Under the pieces are notes generated by a model that searched no databases, was not told the origin of the DNA, and saw only the letters and a program-made list of their open reading frames with translations. From Paenibacillus bovis (GTDB taxonomy: Bacteria > Bacillota > Bacilli > Paenibacillales > Paenibacillaceae), in the NCBI RefSeq assembly GCF_001421015.2, contig NZ_CP013023.1, positions 4,955,001-5,019,000 of the forward strand: a stretch of DNA of 64,000 bases, read 5' to 3'. Below, one piece after another: positions 28,001 to 34,467 of the stretch. The position numbers and the translations under genes are program-made. The first letter of the stretch is position 1. Every line of letters starts with the position of its first letter.

Positions 28001-28810
28001 CTGCGCCTGACGATACTGCTCTTCCATATGGCGCTTTTCCTGCAAATCTTCGGCCATCTGCTGGAACACTCTGGCTACATCGCCGATCTCATCCTTGGAC
28101 TTGACCTTGATACGGCGGATTACGCCGAAACGTTCTTCCGAGAATCCTTTGATCATCAGGGAGACCGTTCCCAATCCTTTGCTGATGCTTGGTACGATCC
28201 ACAGCATAACCAGCAGGCTCAGAACCACGCCAGCCAGCATGACATAGGTCGTAATGCGAATCGAATTTTGATACGCGGCATTGGCTTCTGCAATTTCCTT
28301 GTCGATAGCGTTATCCTGGTATTCCGCCAGATCGGAGATACTCTGATTCAGATTGGTCTGCGCATCCAGTCCTACCTGGGTACGATAATTGTTCGCAGCC
28401 GCAATCTGGTCACCGGCTACAAGCGAAGTTAGCTGGCGGGAATAATCTACGAAGATCTGCCAGTTGGAGATTACAGTCTCAATCTGCTTTTTCTCTTCCG
28501 GCGAATTGGCGGAACTACTCAGCAGTTTGAGATTATTTTCTCCACTGCTAATATTCTGCTCAATCGTTGCCCGGCTTTTCTCGATAGGCTGTGCAGAAGC
28601 GCTAAGCAGCATATTGGCTACTTCGCGAGCGACTACGTTCATTTCTGAGCGGACATCTGTCGAATAACGTACTTTGAGATAGCGCTCCTGGTATACTTTA
28701 TCAAGCTGTTCATTCATATAATTCATCCGGTCATACGTAATAAAGCCCAGCGTCATCAATAATAAAATGATGACACTGAACCCCAGGACCAGCTTTGTTC
28801 TTAGCTTCAT
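25094..28810 (-). CDS. Multi-receiver membrane hybrid histidine kinase, RsbK-like
   Basis: A 1238-residue sensor kinase. Helices at about residues 7-25 and 186-207 flank an extracytoplasmic four-helix/CHASE3-like region. A HAMP domain follows (208-262), then a GAF domain (about 285-435) and a long Glu/Gln-rich coiled coil (436-535). The HisKA domain (His550 in NMSHELRTP) and HATPase (DSGIGIP, GGTGLGLS) come next. Three receiver domains end the protein; their Asp residues lie in ILDIQLPVIDG, VLDLMLTDMTG and LMDMMMPEMDG. This matches the architecture of B. cereus RsbK, which activates SigB through RsbY. The ATG overlaps the RsbY-like stop codon (TAATG). The Gln/Glu-rich coil is a plausible methylation region for the RsbM-like enzyme. 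Confidence 0.88.
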   Translation of the reverse strand: MKLRTKLVLGFSVIILLLMTLGFITYDRMNYMNEQLDKVYQERYLKVRYSTDVRSEMNVVAREVANMLLSASAQPIEKSRATIEQNISSGENNLKLLSSSANSPEEKKQIETVISNWQIFVDYSRQLTSLVAGDQIAAANNYRTQVGLDAQTNLNQSISDLAEYQDNAIDKEIAEANAAYQNSIRITTYVMLAGVVLSLLVMLWIVPSISKGLGTVSLMIKGFSEERFGVIRRIKVKSKDEIGDVARVFQQMAEDLQEKRHMEEQYRQAQEDQSWLDSNTARITELLRGVNTLEQSAQTFINEFAPTLGAHFGAIYLRTNEASDKIMLKAAYAADGELCSKKEIRIGEGLTGQCAADQKPIVLDQVPEGYIPVNSGLGSGKPQSVLIYPIMFNDELLGVIELASLRNFASLQRQLLHLLTQDLGIIINNINRRLHVEELLRESQALTEELQSQSEELQLQQEELRRSNERLEEQTEELKRSEDMLQRQQEELEHFNNELIAKTRELQEQIQHVEEQNEEIEQSKHQLEQQAMQLAVTSKYKSEFLANMSHELRTPLNSLLILSQLLTENKDGNLTDKQMEYASTIYMSGADLLKMIDEILDLSKVDAGKMEINREAVPVTNLESFVNMNFAPVAAKKGIDLLINIGEQMPEAIVTDEHRVKQVLRNMLSNAFKFTEKGYIEMNIDQADPGELPSYLNREQAFIAIKVIDSGIGIPQDKLDLIFEAFQQVDGTTSRKYGGTGLGLSISRELARLLGGGITVGSEEGKGSTFTLYLPKLVPSASDGAETNTTTKTGMGVEQISPAYMSADFTDQVLQRSSARATNRKPVTESESAVIPQPLADDRDQISKDDKVLLIIEDDPNFAKILMDMARDRGFKALVGMQGDTGLHMAKTYKPDAIILDIQLPVIDGWAILSELKSNAHTRHIPVHVISVMDDVKQGLMMGAIAYLKKPSSKEALEKAFSHLESYTEQGLKQLLIVEDDEIQRQSIIELIGHDDVSITAVSTGKAALEELDSKRYDCMVLDLMLTDMTGFELLDRIRDNHQLKDLPIIIYTGKDLDTKEETQLRKYAESIIVKDVKSPERLLDETTLFLHRVEADLPEDKRRILQKLHNKETLFEGKRILLVDDDVRNVFALSSVLEGYRMEVTFAENGREAIDILNQQEFDLILMDMMMPEMDGYEAMRIIRQMPEYDKLPIIALTAKAMKDDRSKCIEAGASDYVKKPIQTDQLLSLMRVWLYS

Positions 28811-29976
28811 TAATTGTCCGCTCCTTCATTGAGTGAAATCCACACCAGGCACTTATCATCATCCCGATCTGCAGGTGCAGCAGCTTCAAAAAATACCGTT
28901 TCGATTTTTTCTTTATCCAGATGATGATTGGATTTCAGCTGATCAATCAGGAAACTGAGCTGCACTTCCTGATCTCCTTCTACCGCTTCAAGCAGACCAT
29001 CCGTATACAGTACCAGATGTCCGTCTCCTTCATAATGGAAACTGCGGGGCTCCGCTTCAATCCGGTCAAACAGTCCTACCGGGAACGTACTGGTACTGAG
29101 CCGGGTCACTTCTCCATTATCATCAAAGAAAAGACCCGGGGGATGTCCGGCATTGACATAATCGATCCGTTTGTACTTGGTGTCGACTACCAGATAGATC
29201 GCTGTAAAGTAATATTGCACCAGCTGATTCTCGATATGCAGCTGATTAAAACGACGATTCAGCTCCTGAATTACTTTTTCCGGTTCCACATAGGTAGTGA
29301 CTGTATCCTTGAGCACCGACGCGATAAACATGCAGAACAACGATGAGGATATACCATGTCCCATCATATCGAGCAGAATAACGCCATATCGTCCTTCGCC
29401 GAGCGGATACCAGGCATATAGATCACCTGCCAGCTCAAAAGAAGGCTTGTACAGTGCTTGAATCTGGAAAGAAGGATCATGGATCGGTGTACTGAGTACG
29501 GCATGCTGCACTAGACTGGCCAGCTTGAGTTCGTCCTGAATATGCTGATCTCTTTCCTTATGCCAGTCTTTCTCGTGCTTGAGACGAAGAGCAAGACGCA
29601 TACGGGCCAGCAGCTCTACTTTGTTGATCGGCTTGGTTACATAATCCATTGCGCCAGCGTCCAATGCTTCCGCCAGCTTTTTGGAATCGCCTACTGCCGT
29701 TACCATAATAATAGGAATATCCTTGAGCAGCTCATGCTGCTGGATAATCCGACAGGCTTCGATGCCATCCATTTCAGGCATCATCATATCCAGCAGAATC
29801 AGATCAAAGGAATTGGCTTTGGCACGCGCTATCGCGTCAGGCTCGCCCAGACCGAGATGTTCGAACATTTCTTTGGCCGAAGCGGAAGTAACGATATTGG
29901 TATATTGTTCTCTTTTCAGAATCTCACGGATAATAATGACATTGGTCGGATTATCATCAACAATTAATATATTCAT
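28810..29976 (-). CDS. Response-regulator PP2C phosphatase, RsbY-like
   Basis: A 388-residue protein with an N-terminal receiver (Asp63 in LLDMMMPEMDG), a short coiled linker (about 128-150) and a C-terminal SpoIIE/RsbU-type PP2C phosphatase. Metal-binding acidic motifs are AGDLYAWYPLGEG, VILLDMMGHG and LVLYTDGLLEA. Phosphorylated RsbY-type proteins dephosphorylate RsbV and thereby release SigB. First gene of the block, with GAGGAGA before the ATG, and translationally coupled to the RsbK-like gene. Confidence 0.88.
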   Translation of the reverse strand: MNILIVDDNPTNVIIIREILKREQYTNIVTSASAKEMFEHLGLGEPDAIARAKANSFDLILLDMMMPEMDGIEACRIIQQHELLKDIPIIMVTAVGDSKKLAEALDAGAMDYVTKPINKVELLARMRLALRLKHEKDWHKERDQHIQDELKLASLVQHAVLSTPIHDPSFQIQALYKPSFELAGDLYAWYPLGEGRYGVILLDMMGHGISSSLFCMFIASVLKDTVTTYVEPEKVIQELNRRFNQLHIENQLVQYYFTAIYLVVDTKYKRIDYVNAGHPPGLFFDDNGEVTRLSTSTFPVGLFDRIEAEPRSFHYEGDGHLVLYTDGLLEAVEGDQEVQLSFLIDQLKSNHHLDKEKIETVFFEAAAPADRDDDKCLVWISLNEGADN

Positions 29977-30015
29977 AACTTCTCCTCATTCCCTTATTTC
30001 ATGAAGCGGATTCAT

Positions 30016-30041
30016 ATACCTTATTTTCATTATAAGCCAAC
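30016..30041 (-). promoter_or_regulatory. Weak SigB-like promoter candidate before the rsbY-like gene
   Basis: GTTGGC (30036-30041), 14 bp, then AGGTAT (30016-30021) on the minus strand, 40 nt before the start. A SigA reading (TTGGCT, 16 bp, TATATG) covers the same bases. Choice between them is not possible from sequence. Confidence 0.3.
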
Positions 30042-30057
30042 AGTTATTTTTATCCAA

Positions 30058-30186
30058 AAAGGGGCTGTATCAAAAACTCGTCAAAAAACCTCCAACTCCA
30101 CCATGGAAGTGGAATTGAAGGCATTTTCCTTACAAATCTAGGCCCTAGCGGGGACAACGGTTATATGATTTTGATACAACCTCTTT
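30058..30186. mobile_element. 129-bp MITE-like element with terminal inverted repeats
   Basis: The left end AAAGGGGCTGTATCAAAA (30058-30075) and right end TTTTGATACAACCTCTTT (30169-30186) are inverted repeats with two transitions in 18 bases. The GGGGCTGTATCAAAA end looks like the termini of transposons of the IS1182/IS5 type. There is no transposase. It lies between the rsbY-like and YflT-like genes, on the 3' side of the latter. No obvious target duplication was found. Confidence 0.5.
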
Positions 30187-30215
30187 GTCTTTAGCTACAT
30201 GCAGCCTTTTATAAT

Positions 30216-30560
30216 TTAGGATTTATGATTGGCTATAATAAGGACTTTATCCTGATCCAGTTCCTGTTCGTAAAATTCTGCCTCCGCGTCGGTAAACCCG
30301 AACGAAGTGATTTTGGAACGCAGTTCATCACCACGTGAACGGAAAAGGTTGGCTAATGAGTCAAACATGCCTTCTTCCTTCAGTCCAATCTCCTGTGCGC
30401 CTGCTGTCTCGGCAATCTTGGCTGTCACGTCCTGCTGATGCGCCAGTACATAGATATCATCAAACCCATAACCTGTACTTTGCAGCTCCTTCACGACTTC
30501 TACAGCCTGTATGCCATTGGCTACAATCTTGGCGTATGGCTTGGCATTGGTCGGATTCAT
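30216..30560 (-). CDS. General stress protein 17M-like (YflT domain)
   Basis: A 114-residue protein resembling B. subtilis YflT (general stress protein 17M). It contains PYAKIVANGIQAVEVVKELQS and a GYGFDDIYVLAHQ strand typical of the family. ATG at 30560 has AGGTGAG upstream; a longer frame to 30608 runs into the promoter and is rejected. The upstream SigB-type promoter suggests it is a SigB target. Confidence 0.82.
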   Translation of the reverse strand: MNPTNAKPYAKIVANGIQAVEVVKELQSTGYGFDDIYVLAHQQDVTAKIAETAGAQEIGLKEEGMFDSLANLFRSRGDELRSKITSFGFTDAEAEFYEQELDQDKVLIIANHKS

Positions 30561-30598
30561 GTTACTCACCTGCTCCCACAAGATAGTCAATATAGCAT

Positions 30599-30624
30599 TT
30601 ACCCTCATCTAACATGTTTGAAAC
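30599..30624 (-). promoter_or_regulatory. SigB-type promoter of the YflT-like gene
   Basis: On the minus strand GTTTCA (30619-30624), 14 bp, then GGGTAA (30599-30604), about 40 nt before the start codon. The -35 and spacer length are identical to those of the sigB operon promoter. Confidence 0.75.
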
Positions 30625-30646
30625 ATCTTTTTTTGTAAACTACACT

Positions 30647-31222
30647 TTATTCAGATAAGGTATCGAAAATATCTGCGCTAACAATCTCGTCTGTGCCGGG
30701 TTTGGTAAAGACTTTGAAAGCGTAAAAGTCGTTATTGTAACCTTCCCCGTCTTCTGCTGTGAAATCCGGTTCTCCCAGCTCACTGGTGATCGCCTGCTTG
30801 TTCAAGCGAAGCGAATGACCGTCCAGTGTCAGTGATCCGGCATGAGCAGGCACACTTACATAATAAATGTGATTTCCCATCATGCCTACTTTCACATCGT
30901 CATATTCGTATTCCGTATAGCCGGCATCCGTCTTCACCTGACGGAGCGGTTCACCCTTTTTATCCAGCAGTTCTGCGCGGCTATCGCTGAGGGATACGCC
31001 GTTCAGGGTATGGTAGCTGAGTGTATCCGGAGTATCAGGTTCTTCATATACGGATTCGGTTGCAGACGCTATGGAAGCGGTATGGATACTGTTATCGGCC
31101 GGCATTGCGGCATACTCAGCAGATTGCACAGCTACGACTGGCTGTAACGGTGCATCAGATACCTGGGCAGAACCGTTGTAAGGGGACAATATTCCAGCAA
31201 GTAACATCATGTAAGTAAGCAT
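30647..31222 (-). CDS. Secreted hypothetical protein
   Basis: A 191-residue protein with a short hydrophobic N terminus (MLTYMMLLAGILSPYNGSA) that may be a signal peptide. An Asp/Ser/Ala-rich linker follows, then a C-terminal domain (residues about 70-190) with two similar halves, each a YHTLNGVSLSDSRAELLDKKGEP or SLRLNKQAITSELGEP type motif. These duplicated motifs recall small lipoprotein-like sensor domains. AAAGGGTGAGA precedes the ATG. I do not recognise a named family. Confidence 0.65.
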   Translation of the reverse strand: MLTYMMLLAGILSPYNGSAQVSDAPLQPVVAVQSAEYAAMPADNSIHTASIASATESVYEEPDTPDTLSYHTLNGVSLSDSRAELLDKKGEPLRQVKTDAGYTEYEYDDVKVGMMGNHIYYVSVPAHAGSLTLDGHSLRLNKQAITSELGEPDFTAEDGEGYNNDFYAFKVFTKPGTDEIVSADIFDTLSE

Positions 31223-31312
31223 CGTCTCACCCTTTCTATCGGTTTACACATGAAATCGTCGTGTCGCCATTGGTCGTGTCGAGATTATCAGCAGCAGATT
31301 AATTAGCTGATG

Positions 31313-31852
31313 TTACTTCGTTGGGATTTTGCGAAATTTCTGCCATACGTTTACTGCGGTGTCTACCCAGTTCAACCATGCGCCATTATTATGACCGTTT
31401 TTGTCATATGTAGCAGAGTAGGATTGCAGGGTACGATCTTCTGGTGTAGAAGCTGTTACCATAGAATGTGCATTGCTGGAATGCTCGGATTTGCCAGTGG
31501 CAAATTTCACGCGATCAAACAATGTACCGGATACTTCTTTGGTTTTCAGCGTCAGGTCTTTTACAGTCTCCGTGATTTCACTCAGCACCACGCCAAGGTT
31601 TTTAACGGATTCTACAACCGGATCAACCTGTTGCAACTTATGTTCGACATCTCCTGTAATATCATTGACATTGCGGATTGTCTGTTTCACTTCGTATGTC
31701 AGTTCTTCCATTGTCTTTTGTACATCTTTCAAGGTTGCGGATACATTATCCAGCGAATCCTTGGCGGATAACAGGGTCTTAACGAGGAATACAACGAGTA
31801 CTGCGAATGCGATAGCAACGATCGCTACACTGATACTGATAACAATGTTCAT
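31313..31852 (-). CDS. DUF948 (YtxG-like) membrane protein
   Basis: A 179-residue protein with one N-terminal helix (residues 4-27) followed by a long coiled coil with heptads (DNVSATLKDVQKTMEELTYEVKQ) and a polar tail. This is the DUF948 pattern found in YtxG. In B. subtilis, ytxG and ytxH are SigB-controlled. A SigB-type promoter lies upstream here too. Probably an envelope-associated stress protein. Confidence 0.85.
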   Translation of the reverse strand: MNIVISISVAIVAIAFAVLVVFLVKTLLSAKDSLDNVSATLKDVQKTMEELTYEVKQTIRNVNDITGDVEHKLQQVDPVVESVKNLGVVLSEITETVKDLTLKTKEVSGTLFDRVKFATGKSEHSSNAHSMVTASTPEDRTLQSYSATYDKNGHNNGAWLNWVDTAVNVWQKFRKIPTK

Positions 31853-31917
31853 AATTTACCCTCTCTTTCAACAATGAATGTTTTGGTTTCACATTTTTTC
31901 AGGATGTTATTCATAAA

Positions 31918-31943
31918 CTACCCTTCTGTTTTGCGACCGAAAC
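31918..31943 (-). promoter_or_regulatory. SigB-type promoter of the DUF948 gene
   Basis: On the minus strand GTTTCG (31938-31943), 14 bp, then GGGTAG (31918-31923), about 65 nt before the start. Confidence 0.7.
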
Positions 31944-31980
31944 AGAAGCAGCTCCCGTTCACGTAAATATAACAGCTTCT

Positions 31981-32006
31981 GTTTCAACGCATAACGGCAC
32001 GGTTAA
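31981..32006 (+). promoter_or_regulatory. Probable SigB-type promoter of the DUF1328 gene
   Basis: GTTTCA (31981-31986), 14 bp, then GGTTAA (32001-32006), or CGGTTA with a 13-bp spacer. It diverges from the DUF948 promoter, with the two -35 elements less than 40 bp apart. Confidence 0.5.
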
Positions 32007-32112
32007 GGTACATTTACTAATTAATAAGTAACTAATTCCATACGATCTGTATGACGTGATGACAGATCAAAAATCCAGCAACTTCATATTCCTAACAGAA
32101 AGGGTGATATTC

Positions 32113-32277
32113 ATGTTGAAATGGTCTATTCTTTTCCTCATTATTGCTATTGTTGCAGGCGTATTCGGATTCTTTGGTATCGTCGAAGCAGCAGCAACCA
32201 TTGCCAAGGTACTGTTCTTCCTGTTCCTGGTACTGTTCGTGATCAGTCTGTTTACAGGACGCAGACGAACCTATTAA
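32113..32277 (+). CDS. DUF1328 family small membrane protein (YtjA-like)
   Basis: A 54-residue protein with two hydrophobic helices, [20 protein letters not shown] and a second ending [12 protein letters not shown], matching the DUF1328/YtjA family. ATG at 32113 follows AAAGGGTGA. Members are often induced by osmotic or general stress. Divergent from the DUF948 gene. Confidence 0.85.
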   Translation: MLKWSILFLIIAIVAGVFGFFGIVEAAATIAKVLFFLFLVLFVISLFTGRRRTY

Positions 32278-32348
32278 CCGTTCTCTCATCCTTTGAAGTA
32301 TGGTGTACAGGGATGAGCACGGCTGCGGTTCAGATAATGTCTTATCGG

Positions 32349-32387
32349 CCAAAAGAGCCTTTCTCTCCGGGAGAAAGGCTCTTTTGG
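32349..32387. terminator. Bidirectional terminator
   Basis: CCAAAAGAGCCTTTCTC pairs perfectly with GAGAAAGGCTCTTTTGG around a short loop. A-rich and T-rich flanks serve the rightward DUF1328 gene and the leftward DUF2140-like gene. Confidence 0.85.
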
Positions 32388-32455
32388 CTTTGTTTATGAA
32401 TTATATAGATATATAGGCTGCGAAAAAGTAACCTGCTGTATCTCATGATGTATGT

Positions 32456-33064
32456 TTAACGCATCAGTAATCGGGGTAGCTTGAGTAAATCCAGGCGGAA
32501 CCGGACCTTAATCTCATTTTCGCCAAACTCCATTTGCTTTACTTCTACAATAGCCGGAAAATACTTGGTCAGCGAGATATCTACAGGCTCCAGCAGTGCT
32601 CCTGCCCATTGTCCATGACGTACCGTAGTATGCTGATGGGTGAGGACCAGCTGGTTGTCCTGCAAGCGGGCATCAAAATCCAGCAGCGCTCCAAACGGAA
32701 TGCCCAGATAATCTCCTGTCAGATCGGCCTGGACCATATTTCCTTTCCATGTAAAGTCGGCTCCCTGGATATGCAGTCCTGACGGATAATCTTCCTGATG
32801 ATCCAGCAGCTCTTTGCGGGCAAGCTGATTGAATTCCTGCGGACTGAGCGTAATCTCCAATCGCTTCTGCTGGATCATGGTCTGTATTTTGGCGGTTGTA
32901 TCCAGCTCTGTATAATCGAGGCCTGGATGACGCTGCGGCGCTACCATCCATGCCAGCCAAGCGACCCCGGCTGCCGCAATAACCAGCAGAATAACAAAAA
33001 CAACCAGCACCCATTTCCAGCGAAAACGCCTGTGATGCCGTCCGGAACCTGATGATTCGTCCAC
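32456..33064 (-). CDS. YpmS-like (DUF2140) membrane-anchored protein
   Basis: A 202-residue protein with a basic N terminus, one membrane helix (about residues 16-41) and an extracytoplasmic domain. The LEITLSPQEFNQLARKEL and FPAIVEVKQMEF segments fit the DUF2140/YpmS family. GTG at 33064 follows GAGGG. Function unknown; members may bind lipid or hydrophobic ligands, but this is inference. Confidence 0.65.
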   Translation of the reverse strand: MDESSGSGRHHRRFRWKWVLVVFVILLVIAAAGVAWLAWMVAPQRHPGLDYTELDTTAKIQTMIQQKRLEITLSPQEFNQLARKELLDHQEDYPSGLHIQGADFTWKGNMVQADLTGDYLGIPFGALLDFDARLQDNQLVLTHQHTTVRHGQWAGALLEPVDISLTKYFPAIVEVKQMEFGENEIKVRFRLDLLKLPRLLMR

Positions 33065-33188
33065 AATATAACCCTCTTTTCCATTCGATCCTGTACGCTG
33101 GAGAGCTGAAGAACCAATGCCGAGTAAGCTTATTTCCTGTAATCATTTTTTCTTTTGATTATAAAAATAAAGACTTCTTACGATCTGC

Positions 33189-34061
33189 TCAGACTTCTCT
33201 CGGCTCTACATGTACATGCACATAATGAATATTATGCACTTCTGCCATCCTAGCTTCAACTTTATCGCTAATATGGTGACTTTCCGTAATTGTCAGCTCG
33301 GGAGAGACTTCGATAATGACATCGACCAGTGTCTGGCTGCCATTAATGCGGGCTTTGATATCCTTGATATTCTCTACTCCTTCAATAGAAGCAATCGTCT
33401 CACGCAGTCCCGGCAATTCTTGCTCGTCAAAACCGTCTGTCAGACGGTGCATCGAATCGCTCAGGATATCCCAGGCGGTTTTGCAGATCAGCAGGCCTAC
33501 CACCAGCGCTGCAACAATATCCAGCCAGGGCATACCCAGCTGGGAACCGATAATGCCTATTGCAGCGCCCACACTGACCATTGCGTCAGACAGATTGTCT
33601 TTGGCAGCTGCCATCAGTGCCTGACTATTCGTACGCCGGGCTAAATTCAAATTATAACGATAGACGCCATACATAATCACTGCACAAATCATAGCTACAC
33701 CGGCTAGCCAAGGCTCCGGCGCCTGCTCCTGTCCAGAGAATAACAGGCCCACACCATCTACCAGCACCTGAATACCTACCATAGCCATAATAAAAGAAGC
33801 AATCAGCGCTGCAACCGTCTCTGCCCGGAAATGTCCATACGCATGATCAGAATCCGGCGGTTTCCGCGAAATACGTAGTCCGATCAATACAGCGACAGAT
33901 GCTACAATATCCGTCAGATTATTCATCCCGTCTGCACGCAGCGCACTCGACAGAAACAGATAACCAAGAATCAGCTTGAATGCAGACAGGATCAGATATG
34001 TGACAATACTAAGCCATGCTCCGCGCTCGCCTTCCTTGATATTCTGATATACATCCACCAT
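33189..34061 (-). CDS. Cation diffusion facilitator family transporter
   Basis: A 290-residue CDF exporter, probably for Zn2+, Mn2+, Fe2+ or Co2+. There are six helices. Metal site residues are seen in ALRADGMNNLTDIV (helix II Asp pair) and AAKDNLSDAMVSVG (helix V). HAYGHFRAET is the family loop, and the C-terminal cytoplasmic domain ends HIHYVHVHVEPREV. The metal cannot be assigned from sequence alone. GGGAGG precedes the ATG. Confidence 0.9.
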   Translation of the reverse strand: MVDVYQNIKEGERGAWLSIVTYLILSAFKLILGYLFLSSALRADGMNNLTDIVASVAVLIGLRISRKPPDSDHAYGHFRAETVAALIASFIMAMVGIQVLVDGVGLLFSGQEQAPEPWLAGVAMICAVIMYGVYRYNLNLARRTNSQALMAAAKDNLSDAMVSVGAAIGIIGSQLGMPWLDIVAALVVGLLICKTAWDILSDSMHRLTDGFDEQELPGLRETIASIEGVENIKDIKARINGSQTLVDVIIEVSPELTITESHHISDKVEARMAEVHNIHYVHVHVEPREV

Positions 34062-34157
34062 GTTGTTGGTTCCTCCCTATGCAGACCGCTCCGTACAATA
34101 GCCCGCTTCCCATTTCATCTGTTCATCGTAACAAACGGTTTTATTGTGGGTCTAGAG

Positions 34158-34252
34158 AAACGTTGTAGGGAAAGGCAAACGTTGTAGCCTGAAGCAAACC
34201 TTGTAGCACCGGGCAAAGCAAGTAAGCCAGGTGAAACGTTGTGCATAAAGGT
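34158..34252. repeat. 19-bp tandem repeat, five copies
   Basis: Five consecutive 19-bp units start at 34158, 34177, 34196, 34215 and 34234. The consensus is AAACGTTGTAG-N8; unit 4 is the most diverged. They lie in the 34062-34467 gap between the CDF transporter and the ABC-F gene. The rest of the gap holds only the ABC-F terminator and the CDF promoter region. Confidence 0.85.
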
Positions 34253-34413
34253 TAACATTTTTGCCCGGACGCAAAATTTGTTGGGGTCAGGTTGGATCTA
34301 GGGTGGAGTGAGTTGATTGATTAAGGTCTGCTTACAGCTATATGTATCATAAGCACAACTGTGAGCCAAGAATATTAACGTCTCCTCCTCAGCAGCCCTC
34401 ACTATCAAAATAC

Positions 34414-34443
34414 ACAAAAAAGCGGCTCCCAAAGGAACCGCTT
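34414..34443 (-). terminator. Terminator of the ABC-F gene
   Basis: Arms AAGCGGCTCC/GGAACCGCTT (one G-U pair) followed on the minus strand by TTTTTTGTG, about 25 bp past the stop. Confidence 0.8.
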
Positions 34444-34467
34444 GGTTTTACTGAAAGTAATCCGGGA

